Numbered from the stretch's first letter, positions 43,772 through 53,518 are shown. The stretch is 64,000 bases of DNA from Paraburkholderia franconis (GCF_009362735.1 NZ_WHNP01000004.1:186001-250000); one strand, 5' to 3'. Notes: generated by a model not told the origin, from the letters alone. Numbers and translations: made by a program.

Positions 43772-45130
43772 ATGCCGCAATCGATTCAACATCCCGACGC
43801 ATCGGCCGCTCCGCCGAAGAGCGTGGCCACCGCGCGCCGCTCGAAGGCGCGCTACGGCATCCTCGCGCTGCTCGCGATCGGCACGATGATCAACTACCTG
43901 GACCGTACGGTGCTCGGCATCGCCGCGCCGCAACTGACAAAGGAACTCGGCATCAGCGCCGCGCTGATGGGCGTGATGTTTTCGGCGTTCTCGTGGAGCT
44001 ATGTCGCGTCGCAGATTCCGGGCGGACTGTTTCTCGACCGCTTCGGCAGCAAGATCACCTACTACCTGTCGATGACGCTCTGGTCGTGCTTCACGCTCGC
44101 CCAGGGTTTCGTGCACAACGTCGGCGCGCTGCTCGCGTGCCGCCTCGGCCTTGGCGTCACGGAAGCGCCGTGCTTTCCGACCAATAGCCGCATCGTCGCG
44201 ACGTGGTTTCCGCAAAGCGAGCGCGCGATGGCGACGGGCACGTACACCGTCGGCGAATACATCGGCCTCGCGTTCTTCAGCCCGTTCCTGTTCGCGCTGA
44301 TGGGCGCATTCGGCTGGCGCTCGCTCTTCTGGGTCGTCGGTGGCGTGGGTGTTGTGTTTGGTCTCGTGTGGTGGCGCTTCTATCGCGAGCCGCGTGATCA
44401 TCCGGGCGCGAATGCGGCCGAGCTTGAGTACATCGAAGCGGGCGGCGGTCTGACGCACCGCAAGGCATCGAAGGAAGCAACGGCTGCTACCGGTAACAAC
44501 GGCGGCTTCAGCTGGCGCACGATTGGGCAGCTGCTGAAGCATCGTCAACTGACGGGTATCTGCCTCGGCCAGTTCGCGGGCAACTCGACGCTCGTGTTCT
44601 TCCTGACCTGGTTCCCGACTTACCTCGCCACCGAGCGCCACATGGGCTGGCTCAAGATCGGCTTCTTCGCGATCATGCCGTTCATCGCGGCTTCGATCGG
44701 CGTGATGTTCGGCGGCACGTTCTCGGACTGGCTGCTGCGCCGTGGCGTGTCGGCGAACGTGGCGCGCAAGCTCCCTATCATCGCCGGTCTTCTGCTCGCG
44801 TCGACGATCATTCTCGCGAACTACGTCGAGAGCAACGTGACGGTGATCGTGATCCTGTCGGTGGCGTTCTTTGCGCAGGGCATGGCGGCGCTCGGCTGGA
44901 CGCTGGTGTCGGATATCGCGCCCGATGGCCTGCTCGGCGTGACGGGCGGGATTTTCAACTTCGCTGCGAACCTGGCGGGCATCGTGACGCCGCTCGTGGT
45001 CGGCTTCATCGTGTCGGCGACGGGTTCTTTCGTGGGCGCGCTGGTGTTTATCGGTGTGATCGCGTTGATCGGGGCGCTGTCGTATATCTTTATCGTTGGG
45101 GATATCAAGCGGATTGTGTTGCACGATTGA
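43772..45130 (+). CDS. MFS transporter, anion:cation symporter (ACS) family
   Basis: A 452-residue, 12-TM transporter. Motifs are NYLDRTVLGIAAPQLTKELG in TM1 and PGGLFLDRFGSKITYYLSM with its DRFG loop, with GVTEAPCFPTNSRIVATWF in TM4. These fit the phthalate/glucarate/hydroxyaromatic branch of the ACS family. In this cluster it most likely imports quinate or shikimate. The C terminus meets the palindromic repeat element immediately after the stop, so the element may supply its terminator. Confidence 0.9.
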   Translation: MPQSIQHPDASAAPPKSVATARRSKARYGILALLAIGTMINYLDRTVLGIAAPQLTKELGISAALMGVMFSAFSWSYVASQIPGGLFLDRFGSKITYYLSMTLWSCFTLAQGFVHNVGALLACRLGLGVTEAPCFPTNSRIVATWFPQSERAMATGTYTVGEYIGLAFFSPFLFALMGAFGWRSLFWVVGGVGVVFGLVWWRFYREPRDHPGANAAELEYIEAGGGLTHRKASKEATAATGNNGGFSWRTIGQLLKHRQLTGICLGQFAGNSTLVFFLTWFPTYLATERHMGWLKIGFFAIMPFIAASIGVMFGGTFSDWLLRRGVSANVARKLPIIAGLLLASTIILANYVESNVTVIVILSVAFFAQGMAALGWTLVSDIAPDGLLGVTGGIFNFAANLAGIVTPLVVGFIVSATGSFVGALVFIGVIALIGALSYIFIVGDIKRIVLHD

Positions 45131-45905
45131 TGTTTTTGGTTTTTTTGTCTGCGACGCTTTTGGTTTGTTTTTGCCTTTTGTTTTGCCTTTTGTTTCGGTG
45201 TTTTTGCCTTTGCGCTGGCATCCGCGCATGCGCCTCGCGGCGCAGACGTTGCCCCTGTGCGGGGCGGCACTCACTTTCTTTGCCGCCGCAAAGAAAGTAA
45301 GCAAAGAAAGCGGGCTCACACCGCCGGTGCTGACGATTACCCACGGGCTCTCAACGGCCCCATCGTTCGCGCGGCAATGTACTGGCGTACGTTCGTTGCC
45401 AACGTGCTGGCTAAACGCCTCACCCACTTCATGCACGTGTGGCACGGCTAAGGGCAACGAACGCTTCAGCGCCGCATGTCGGTAGTGAATGGAGGTTGCA
45501 GTGTCGTACAGGGCAACGCCCGTACTTGCAGCCGCATCGCGTAGCGAGGGTGTCCTGTGTGGTGCGAATGCCTACACACAGTTTGCCGCAAAGGGGCGCA
45601 GGAATGTTCGATGTTGCGGGCCGCAATTCGGGTACTCGATGCAGGTGAGGCGCTTAAGTAGTGCGCTGGCAACGAACATGGGCCGTGTGTGCTGCCGTGT
45701 AAAGGATGGGGACGTTGAGAGCCCGTGGGTAAAGGTCAAGGATTGGCGGTGTGAGCCCGCTTTCTTTGCTTACTTTCTTTGCGGCGGCAAAGAAAGTGAG
45801 TGCCGCCCAGCACACGGGCAACGCCCGCGCCGCGAGGCGCTAACGCGGATGCCAGCGGCAAGCTAAAAGCAAAAAAACCACCAGCGTCGCAGACGAAAAA
45901 ACAAA
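45131..45905. repeat. Large imperfect palindromic repeat element (~775 bp) with nested hairpins
   Basis: The non-coding gap between the MFS and TetR genes is one large inverted repeat. Left arm about 45137-45440 and right arm about 45620-45905 (reverse-complemented) share long matched blocks: GTCTGCGACGC, GCTGGCATCCGCG, GCGCCTCGCGGCGC, GGGCGGCACTCACTTTC and CCCACGGGCTCTCAACG. Each arm holds an internal 11-bp hairpin ACTTTCTTTGC/GCAAAGAAAGT (45273-45298 and 45772-45797) with a 4-base GC loop. The centre (about 45440-45620) is less symmetric and has no credible gene. T-rich and A-rich outer tips resemble the terminator at 28631-28686. It is likely a dispersed intergenic repeat family. Confidence 0.85.
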
Positions 45906-45909
45906 AAAC

Positions 45910-46599
45910 CTAACCGTTCCGCTTCACAAACCTCAACGTCGCATCGACGATCATCGCCCGATGCCGCGCCCGCAGTCTCGCATGCGAAGGATCGCGCCCG
46001 AACGCCGTGCCGAACGTATGCCGGTTCGCGATCCGGTGAAAGCATAGCGAGCTGATCAGCAAGTGCAGATCGATCGCATCGATGTCGTCGCGGAAGTCGC
46101 CCGACGCGACGCCGCGCGCGAGCAGATCTTCGATCGTGCGAATCACGCTCGCGTTGCGGCTCTTGAAGGTCTTCACCTGCTCGATGTACTTCGCGCCGTG
46201 AATGTTCTCGATCGTCACGAGGCGCACGAAGTCGCGATGCTTGTCGTGATAGTCGAACGTGAACTCGACGAGGCTGCGCAAGCCTTCGACCGGGCTCATG
46301 TCGCTCACGTGCAGATCCTGTTCGAGCGAGCGGATGTCGCCATACACTTTTTCGAGCACGGCCTCGTACAACCCTTCCTTGCTGCCGAAGTAGTAGTAGA
46401 GCATGCGCTTCGTGGTGTTGGTGCGCTCGGCGATCGCGTCGACGCGCGCGCCCGCGAGTCCCATCGACGAAAACTCCTGCGTCGCTACCTCGAGGATGTT
46501 GCGCTTCGTCTCTTCGGGATCGTATTTGCGCCGTGGTTCGGAGTTTTCTTTGGGGGTGTCGACTGGCTCGGGCGCAATAGCTCGGCTTCCCTTTTTCAT
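45910..46599 (-). CDS. TetR-family transcriptional regulator
   Basis: A 229-residue regulator with the N-terminal TetR helix-turn-helix (KRNILEVATQEFSSMGLAGARV, DAIAERTNTTKRMLYYYFGSKEGLY) and an all-helical ligand domain. A polar tail of about 25 residues precedes the DNA-binding domain. It faces the quinate/shikimate carrier across the palindromic repeat, so control of that cluster is plausible. The ligand would be an aromatic or hydroaromatic acid, which is inference only. Confidence 0.88.
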   Translation of the reverse strand: MKKGSRAIAPEPVDTPKENSEPRRKYDPEETKRNILEVATQEFSSMGLAGARVDAIAERTNTTKRMLYYYFGSKEGLYEAVLEKVYGDIRSLEQDLHVSDMSPVEGLRSLVEFTFDYHDKHRDFVRLVTIENIHGAKYIEQVKTFKSRNASVIRTIEDLLARGVASGDFRDDIDAIDLHLLISSLCFHRIANRHTFGTAFGRDPSHARLRARHRAMIVDATLRFVKRNG

Positions 46600-46716
46600 T
46601 GTGTATTCCGGCGGCGATGACGATTCATTCTAGCATGTCGAAAATGCCGTCCGGCGCGGCCTGGCGGCATGCGCAACGTTCATCGCGGCGCATGCGCGCG
46701 AGCCGCGCCACGCATC

Positions 46717-47994
46717 TCATGACGCGCGCCGCGGACGGTCCGCGAGCGCATCGCGCGTCTGCATCGCCGTGTAGGTCAGCTGCGCGGCGGCGAGGCCCAG
46801 CGCACCGAACGTATGCGTGAGACCGAACGTCGCGAATGCTTCGGGCACGGGGCGCTCGCCCGCGATGGCGGCCGCGAGCAATTCGCCGGAAACAGTTGTC
46901 GGCGCCATGCCATGTCCGCCAAAGCCGACGGCATACCAGACGCCGTCAGCGCTCTGGCCGATCTGCGGCATCTTATGCCGCGCATAGCTCATCAGGCCAC
47001 CCCATGCGTGTTCGATGCGAACGTCGCGCAGTTGCGGATAGACCCTCAGCAAATCGCGGCGCAAAAGACGCGCGATCGCGTCGGGCTCGCGATCGAGAAT
47101 CGAAATGCGCCCGCCCCACAGGATGCGCGTGTCGGGCAGCGGGCGGTAGTAGTCGAACGCGAAGCGCGTGTCGTAGACGGCTGAGGGGCAGTCGATCGCC
47201 TCGGACAGACGCGCGCCGAGCGGCTCGGTGGCCATCACGTAGGTCGCGATCGGGAGCACGGCGCGCTCGACGCGCGGGTAGACGTTGCGCGCATAGCCGC
47301 CGCCCGCCATCACGACATGCCGCGCGTCGATCGACGCTTGCGCCGTCTCGACGACGAAGCCCGCGCCCTGCCTGCGCAGGGCCGTGACGGGCGACTTCTC
47401 GTAGATGCGCACGCCCGCCTGTTCCGCCGCGCGCGCGACGCCCAGTACATACTTCAGCGGATGAAAGTGGAACGCGTTGCGCTCGAAAAGGCCGCCGTGA
47501 TAGCGCGAAGTCTTCAGCCGACCGGCGAGCTCGGCGGCGCTCAGCGTCTCCCATTCGACGCCGAACGATTCCTTCATCAGACGACGCTGGCTTTCGAGCC
47601 GCGCCGGATCGTCGAACCAGTTCGCGAGGATCGCGCCCGCATCCGTCGCATCGCAGGCGATCGCATAACGCCGGATGCGCGCGCGCATCAGGTCGACGGC
47701 ATCGCTTGTCAGCGCGTAGAGTTCGCGCGCCCGCGCCGCCCCGAGGATTTTCAGCAGGTCCGCGCAATCGAGGCTGTAGCCGCCGAACACGAAGCCGCCG
47801 TTGCGGCCCGATGCGCCATAGCCGACCTGGTTCGCCTCGACCACGACGACATCGCGCACGCCGCGCTCGGCGAGCCCGAGCGCGGTCGACAGCCCCGCCA
47901 GTCCGCCTCCGACGATGCACACGTTTGCGCTCAGTTTGCCAGCCGATGCGGGGCGCGCGGGCCGCTCGACGGTTGCTTCGTAGTAGCTCTGCAT
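46717..47994 (-). CDS. FAD-dependent amine/amino-acid oxidoreductase (DadA/PuuB-like)
   Basis: A 425-residue flavoprotein starting with the dinucleotide fold NVCIVGGGLAGLSTALGLAE and the FAD-binding GYGASGRNGGFVFGGYS, a pattern shared with gamma-glutamylputrescine oxidoreductase and glycine/sarcosine oxidases. WGGLMSYARHKMPQIGQ and AVGFGGHGMAPTTVSGELLA close the DAO fold. The substrate, a polyamine derivative or a secondary amino acid, is not determined. It stands alone, and a perfect TTCGGTATACCGAA palindrome lies 57 bases upstream of its start. Confidence 0.85.
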   Translation of the reverse strand: MQSYYEATVERPARPASAGKLSANVCIVGGGLAGLSTALGLAERGVRDVVVVEANQVGYGASGRNGGFVFGGYSLDCADLLKILGAARARELYALTSDAVDLMRARIRRYAIACDATDAGAILANWFDDPARLESQRRLMKESFGVEWETLSAAELAGRLKTSRYHGGLFERNAFHFHPLKYVLGVARAAEQAGVRIYEKSPVTALRRQGAGFVVETAQASIDARHVVMAGGGYARNVYPRVERAVLPIATYVMATEPLGARLSEAIDCPSAVYDTRFAFDYYRPLPDTRILWGGRISILDREPDAIARLLRRDLLRVYPQLRDVRIEHAWGGLMSYARHKMPQIGQSADGVWYAVGFGGHGMAPTTVSGELLAAAIAGERPVPEAFATFGLTHTFGALGLAAAQLTYTAMQTRDALADRPRRAS

Positions 47995-48337
47995 AGGGCG
48001 TTGAGAGTCAGGTGCGCGGCTATGTTACTCAAATTCGTATGCGCGTCATATTCGGTATACCGAAGCGGTCGGCGCCGGCGGTTTTGCGTCGGCGCGAGCA
48101 GCGGATGTTGCGCCGGCATCGGCCCGCCAGGATCAAACGCGATGCCTCGTGAATCCCGTGTCACCGCTGACGCGCGCCCAAAACGGCGGCTTCGTTGCGC
48201 GTCCATGACAGCTATGTTGCTCGGCGTACTCACTTCACGAAGTCGTCCCACTTCCGACCCCTCGCAAGAGCGCTTTACGCGGTAGACTGATATTAGTCGA
48301 GGTTAATGTGGTCAGGCATCTGCAAGGAGACGCCGCC
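47995..48337. promoter_or_regulatory. Divergent promoter region with a 14-bp palindrome
   Basis: No gene is seen in this gap of about 340 bases between the divergent oxidoreductase and penicillin-binding protein genes. TTCGGTATACCGAA (48051-48064) is a perfect palindrome centred on GTATAC. It is close enough to the oxidoreductase start to be its operator. Confidence 0.5.
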
Positions 48338-51300
48338 ATGAACCGGCCACTACGGTTTCCGCTACGCGCAATCGGCACCACGTCCGTCTGGAAGTGGTTC
48401 AAGTGGCTCTTTTTCGCCGCGTTTCTAGTGGCCGTCGCGATCGGCGTGCGCTTTGTCCAGATCGAAATGGACACGTCAGGATTGCAGGCCCGCTACCTCT
48501 CGGAGCTCACCCGCGACGTCGGTTTTACCGTTTCCGAAGGCCCGAGCGACACCATCCGTTTTCCCACCGACGGCCCCTACGATATCCGCCTCGGCTACGC
48601 GCTGCTGCCGGCGTTCGAACGCCGCCTGAAAGAGCGCGGTTTCTCGGTTGCGTCGCAGGCGCGCGATTCGGAACGCATGGCTTCGCTCGCGGACGACGGC
48701 CTTTTCATTCCTTACGAAGAAAAGGATCAGGCAGGGCTGATGCTGTACGACTCGACGGGCGCGCACCTGTTCGGCTCGTCGTATCCGACGCGCGTCTATG
48801 ACGATTTCGCGTCGGTGCCGCCCGTCGTCGTGTCAGCGCTGCTTTTCATCGAAGACCGGCATCTGCTCGACGCCGACCAGCCGAACCGCAACCCCGCGAT
48901 CGACTGGACGCGTTTCAGCCGCGCGCTGATGGATCAGGGCATGCGGTTCTTCAACCATCATCAGGCGCAGCCCGGCGGCAGCACGCTCGCCACGCAGATC
49001 GAGAAATTCCGCCACTCGCCGGGCGGCCGCACGGCGACGCCTCAGGAAAAGCTGCGGCAGATCGCATCGGCGTCCGTGCGCGCGTATCTCGACGGTCCGC
49101 GCACGATGCCCGCGCGCGAGCAGATCGTCGTGCGCTATCTGAACTCGGTGCCGCTCGCCGCGCAGCCGGGCATCGGCGAAATCAACGGGATCGGCGATGG
49201 GCTCGCCGCCTGGTACGGCCGCGATTTCGACGAAGTGAACCGCGTGCTGAAAGCGCCAGCGACGCCCGACAATCTCGCCGAACAGGGCCTCGCGTTACGG
49301 CAGGTGCTGTCGCTGATGATCGCGCAGCGCGGGCCGTCGCACTTCCTGCTGCGCAACAACGCCGAACTCAATGCGCTGACGGAAAGCTACCTGCGCCTCT
49401 TGGCGGCGAACGGCGTGATCGGCGCGCAGCTGCGCGACGCGGCGCTCTCGCAGCAACTCGTGCTCACGCGCGGCAAGCTCGCAACACCCGCAGATTCATA
49501 CGTCGCGCGCAAGGCGGTCACGTCCTTGCGCACGCATCTGATGTCGTCGCTCGGCGTGTCGAATCTGTATGACCTCGACCGCCTCGATGTGCGCGTCACG
49601 TCGACGATGAACAACAAGGTTCAGCAGGACATCAGCGACCGGCTCGCCGACGCGACCACACGCGACGGCGCGCAGGCAGCGCGCCTGTATGGCTTCAACA
49701 TGCTGCAGCCGAAGGACGATCCGTCGAAGATCGCGTTCAGCTTCACGCTGTTCGAAAAACGTGACGGCGAGAACCTGTTGCGCGTGCAGACGGACAGCGT
49801 CAACCGTCCGTTCGACATCAGCTCGGGCGCGCGCCTGAACCTGGGCTCGACGGCGAAGCTGCGCACGCTGATCACGTATCTGCAGATCGTGACGGAATTG
49901 AACCAGCGTTATGGGCAAATGAGCGTCGACGAATTGCGCGCCGTGAAGCCCGAACGCGAAGACGCGTTGACGCGCTGGGCCGTCGATTACCTGATGCACA
50001 CGAAGGACCGCTCGCTTTCCGCGATGCTCGACGCGGCCGTCGAGCGCAAGTATTCGGCGAACGCGGGCGAACTGTTCTACACGGGCGGCGGCGCGCAGGC
50101 GTTCACGAACTTCGAGGCCGACGAAAACTCGCGCATCCTCACCGTGCGCCAGGCCTTCCAGCATTCGGTGAACCTCGTATTCGTGCGGCTCATGCGCGAT
50201 ATCGTCCACTACGAAACGATCAGGACGTCGGGCCCGTCGTCGCAATGGCTCGACGATCCCGACACGCGCAAGATGTATCTGACGCGTTTCGCCGATCAGG
50301 AAAGCCGTGTGTACATGAATCGTTTCTACACGAAGTATCACGGCAAGACACAGGACGAGATGGTCGCGATCCTGTTGCGCGGCGTGCGCAAGTCGCCGCC
50401 CAAGCTGGCGACCGTATTGCGCAGCGTGCGGCCCGATGCGCCGCAGGCGTGGTTCAACGAACAGATGCGCGCCCAGTTGAAGAACACGCCGAAGGCCAAT
50501 CCGCCCGACGACGCGCTCGCGCAGCTCTACGCGAAGTACGGCATCGACAAGTTCAACCTGAACGACCGCGCGTACATTTCGAGCGTGCATCCGCTGGAGC
50601 TGTGGCTCGTCGACTATCTGCGCGTGCATCCCGATGCGAGCACGAACGAAGTGATGGAAGCGAGCCGCGACGTGCGCGCCGAATCATACAAGTGGCTCTT
50701 CAAGACACGCTATCACGCAACGCAGGACCGCCGCATCCGCCGCATGGTCGAGCAGCATGCGTACGACGCGATCGGCAAGTCGTGGCAGGCGCTCGGCTAT
50801 CCGTTCGCGCATCTGACGCCGTCGTATGCGGCCGCCATCGGCGCATCGGGCGACAGGCCGGCGGCGCTCGCGCAACTGATCGGCGTGATCGCGAACAAGG
50901 GCGAGCAGGCGCCGACGCACAGCATCGCGGATCTCGAATTCGCGAAGGGCACGCCGTATGAAACGCACTTCGTGCACGCGGCGCCGCAGCCGAACGAAGC
51001 AGTGTCGCCGGATATTGCGCGCGTCGTGCAGGGCATGTTGCGCGATGTCGTCACGGGCGGCACGGCGAGGCGTCTCGCAGGCGGCATGACGTTCCCCGAC
51101 GGCCAGACGATGGAGGTCTACGGCAAGACGGGCACGGGCGACCAGCGCCTCAATATCTACGCGAAGGGCCGCCGGCTGATCGAGTCGCGCAAGGTCAACC
51201 GCACGGCGACCTTCGTGTTCGCGATCGGCGACCGCTTCTTCGGCACGCTGACGGCCGTCGTGCACGAGCCGTATGCGAAGCGCTACGACTTCACGAGCGC

Positions 51301-51439
51301 GCTCGCCGTGCAGTTGCTGAAGTCGATGGCGCCCGCGTTGCAGCCGTTGCTCGACGAGCCTGCATCGAAAGACAGGACAGCGTCGAAAGTCGCGGGCAGC
51401 GCGTCGCCGGATGAGGGCGCCGCGCCGCTCGCTCAATAG
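48338..51439 (+). CDS. Class A penicillin-binding protein-like bifunctional transglycosylase/transpeptidase
   Basis: At 1033 residues this is longer than typical PBP1A/1C. After a TM anchor (about residues 20-40) a GT51 domain shows EDRHLLDADQPNRNPAIDWTR and GGSTLATQIEK. The transpeptidase domain carries SXXK in LNLGSTAKLRT (Ser at about residue 505) and KTG in YGKTGTGDQR (about residue 930). The roughly 420 residues between them include a large, mostly helical insertion. Ribosome-binding site AAGGAGA decides ATG 48338. It would polymerise and cross-link peptidoglycan in the periplasm. Its last 7 bases overlap the convergent ROK gene. Confidence 0.85.
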   Translation: MNRPLRFPLRAIGTTSVWKWFKWLFFAAFLVAVAIGVRFVQIEMDTSGLQARYLSELTRDVGFTVSEGPSDTIRFPTDGPYDIRLGYALLPAFERRLKERGFSVASQARDSERMASLADDGLFIPYEEKDQAGLMLYDSTGAHLFGSSYPTRVYDDFASVPPVVVSALLFIEDRHLLDADQPNRNPAIDWTRFSRALMDQGMRFFNHHQAQPGGSTLATQIEKFRHSPGGRTATPQEKLRQIASASVRAYLDGPRTMPAREQIVVRYLNSVPLAAQPGIGEINGIGDGLAAWYGRDFDEVNRVLKAPATPDNLAEQGLALRQVLSLMIAQRGPSHFLLRNNAELNALTESYLRLLAANGVIGAQLRDAALSQQLVLTRGKLATPADSYVARKAVTSLRTHLMSSLGVSNLYDLDRLDVRVTSTMNNKVQQDISDRLADATTRDGAQAARLYGFNMLQPKDDPSKIAFSFTLFEKRDGENLLRVQTDSVNRPFDISSGARLNLGSTAKLRTLITYLQIVTELNQRYGQMSVDELRAVKPEREDALTRWAVDYLMHTKDRSLSAMLDAAVERKYSANAGELFYTGGGAQAFTNFEADENSRILTVRQAFQHSVNLVFVRLMRDIVHYETIRTSGPSSQWLDDPDTRKMYLTRFADQESRVYMNRFYTKYHGKTQDEMVAILLRGVRKSPPKLATVLRSVRPDAPQAWFNEQMRAQLKNTPKANPPDDALAQLYAKYGIDKFNLNDRAYISSVHPLELWLVDYLRVHPDASTNEVMEASRDVRAESYKWLFKTRYHATQDRRIRRMVEQHAYDAIGKSWQALGYPFAHLTPSYAAAIGASGDRPAALAQLIGVIANKGEQAPTHSIADLEFAKGTPYETHFVHAAPQPNEAVSPDIARVVQGMLRDVVTGGTARRLAGGMTFPDGQTMEVYGKTGTGDQRLNIYAKGRRLIESRKVNRTATFVFAIGDRFFGTLTAVVHEPYAKRYDFTSALAVQLLKSMAPALQPLLDEPASKDRTASKVAGSASPDEGAAPLAQ

Positions 51440-52683
51440 CCGACGTCGGTGGCCGGCTTCAGAAACAGTTCGTGCATCGGCGCGAAGTGCGCGTAGAGCG
51501 GCAGGATCGCGCCGCCCATCGCGCGCGCGTCCGAGCCGATCGTGCCTTCCAGCAGTTGCGGGCGCACGATGCCTTCCCATTCGAACCTGTCGAGCACGCG
51601 CTCCGTGCGCCGGATGATTTCGCGCACCAGTTGCCGGTCCACTTCGCCGTCGATCACCACAGCTTCGAGATCGAGCAGTGCCGCCGCATTCGTCAGCGCA
51701 CCGGCGATCGCGGGACACGCGGTGTCGAGCCATTGCTCCGTCAGACGCCACAGGTCCGCCGACAACGCGCGGTGATCGTGCGCGGCCGTCGCGGGCGCGC
51801 CCGCATCGACGAACAGCTTTTCGAGCACGAAGCCCGATGCCGCATGCAGCAGTTGCCGCGCGGGTTGACGTGAACTACCGCCCACGATCGGAATCGAGCC
51901 GACGGCGCCCGCGTTGTCGTGCGGACCGCCGTGCAGGCGTCCGTCGATCACGAGCCCGCCGCCGATGAACGTGCCGACGAACAGATACAGAAAGTTGTGG
52001 ATGCCGCGGCCCTGGCCCATCACGAGCTCGGCGGCACAGGCGGCCGTCGTGTCTTTCGCGAACTCGACGGGTAGGCCCGTCATCGATGCGATGCGCGCGC
52101 GGATGTCGATGTCGTTCCATGCGTCGAGCGCCTCGGGCGGCGCGCCGAGAAAGTCGCGCCAGCCGCCGAGCCACAGCGGCGCCGCGACGCCCACGCCGAC
52201 CACTTTCCCGCGCCGCGCGCCGAGCGCGTCGTCCACGCGCGCGAGCTTGCTTTCGAGCGCGGGGAAGAGCGTGCGCGGATCGGGATACGCGTACTCCTGC
52301 ACTTCGCGGCAGCACACGCGCCCGAGAAAGTCCATCGCGAGCACATCGAGACTGCGCCGCCCGACCTTCACGCCGATCGTATAGGCGCCTTCCGCACGCA
52401 ACGCGATGGGCACCGACGGCTGCCCGATGCGCCCGCGCACGCGCGCCTGTTTTTCGAGCAGTCCGTCGTCGATCAGACGCTCGACGATCATCGACACGGT
52501 CTGCATCGACAGACGCGTGAGCCGGCCCACATCGGCCTTCGGCAGCGGCCCATGCAAGCGGATCGCCTGCAACACGATCCGCTCGTTGAACTGCCGCATG
52601 CCGACCTGGTTCGATCCGACCGTGCGTTTCAGCGGTGAACGGGTGCCCGTATCCATCGACGGTATCTGGTTACTCGTGCTCAT
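51433..52683 (-). CDS. ROK-family transcriptional regulator (NagC/FrcR-like)
   Basis: A 416-residue protein with an N-terminal MarR-like winged helix (QFNERIVLQAIRLHGPLPKAD, then RLTRLSMQTVSMIVERLID) and a C-terminal ROK sugar-kinase-like domain (GVGVAAPLWLGG; GTFIGGGLVIDGRLHGG). It has no CXCGXXGC zinc motif, so it is a regulator, not a kinase. It is last in the minus-strand sugar operon, 3 bases after the ATPase, and probably regulates it in response to a sugar such as fructose. It overlaps the convergent PBP gene by 7 bases. Confidence 0.85.
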   Translation of the reverse strand: MSTSNQIPSMDTGTRSPLKRTVGSNQVGMRQFNERIVLQAIRLHGPLPKADVGRLTRLSMQTVSMIVERLIDDGLLEKQARVRGRIGQPSVPIALRAEGAYTIGVKVGRRSLDVLAMDFLGRVCCREVQEYAYPDPRTLFPALESKLARVDDALGARRGKVVGVGVAAPLWLGGWRDFLGAPPEALDAWNDIDIRARIASMTGLPVEFAKDTTAACAAELVMGQGRGIHNFLYLFVGTFIGGGLVIDGRLHGGPHDNAGAVGSIPIVGGSSRQPARQLLHAASGFVLEKLFVDAGAPATAAHDHRALSADLWRLTEQWLDTACPAIAGALTNAAALLDLEAVVIDGEVDRQLVREIIRRTERVLDRFEWEGIVRPQLLEGTIGSDARAMGGAILPLYAHFAPMHELFLKPATDVGY

Positions 52684-52686
52684 TCG

Positions 52687-53496
52687 TCATGCGATCGCGC
52701 GCACGTCGGCTTGCTTCGCGCCCGTCATGATCGCAACGGCATCCGACATATGGATGTCGTTCTTGTTGACGAGCGCCGCGCGCCGTCCGAGCCGCTGAAT
52801 ATGGATGCGATCCGCGATCTCGAACACGTGCGGCATGTTGTGGCTGATCAGGATCACGGGCAAGCCGCGCTCGCGCACGCGACGAATCAGCTCGAGCACC
52901 ATGTTGCCTTCCTTCACGCCGAGCGCTGCTGTCGGCTCGTCGAGAATCACGACATGCCGCGCGAACGCCGCGCTGCGCGCCACCGCAACGCCCTGGCGCT
53001 GACCGCCCGAGAGCGTCTCGACGGCCTGGCGCATCGAACGGATGCCGATCTGCAAGTCCTTCATTGCGTTGGTCGCTTCGTCGAGCATGCGGCGCTTGTC
53101 GATCATCTTGAAGAGCTTGCCGCGCCAGCCCGGTTTCACCAGTTCGCGCGCGAGGAACAGGTTCTCTGCGATGCTCATCGCCGGCGCGACGGCGAGATCC
53201 TGATAGACCGTTTCGATGCCTTGCTGGCGCGCGTCGATCGGGCTGCGGAAATTGACGGGCTTGCCGTCGAGCAGCAGTTCGCCTTCGTCGGGCACGAGCG
53301 CGCCCGAGAGCGCCTTGATCAGCGACGACTTGCCCGCGCCGTTATCGCCGATCACGGCCATGATTTCGCCGGGCATCACTTCGAAGTCGCAGCCGTCGAG
53401 CGCAGTGACGTGGCCGTAGCGCTTGATCAGGCCGCGCGCCTGCAACACGGGGGTCTTGCCGTTGGCGGCATTCGCGGATGAGGGGGTTGTCGACAT
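52687..53496 (-). CDS. frcA: Sugar ABC transporter ATP-binding protein, single NBD
   Basis: A 269-residue ATPase with Walker A GDNGAGKSSLIK, signature LSGGQRQGVAVARS and Walker B HVVILDEPTAAL. The single-domain form matches FrcA of fructose/mannose/ribose importers, unlike the double-domain ATPase of the deo-type operon in this window. The start at 53496 has AAGGAG upstream. It lies 22 bases after the permease gene and just before the ROK regulator. The symbol is by analogy with the Rhizobium frc system. Confidence 0.85.
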   Translation of the reverse strand: MSTTPSSANAANGKTPVLQARGLIKRYGHVTALDGCDFEVMPGEIMAVIGDNGAGKSSLIKALSGALVPDEGELLLDGKPVNFRSPIDARQQGIETVYQDLAVAPAMSIAENLFLARELVKPGWRGKLFKMIDKRRMLDEATNAMKDLQIGIRSMRQAVETLSGGQRQGVAVARSAAFARHVVILDEPTAALGVKEGNMVLELIRRVRERGLPVILISHNMPHVFEIADRIHIQRLGRRAALVNKNDIHMSDAVAIMTGAKQADVRAIA

Positions 53497-53518
53497 GACA
53501 GTCTCCTTCTGATAACGA

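Noticed and set aside
45439..45866. Overlapping frames inside the 45-kb palindromic element
   Set aside because: Both strands give similar-length frames because of the palindrome; none has a plausible start or family similarity.
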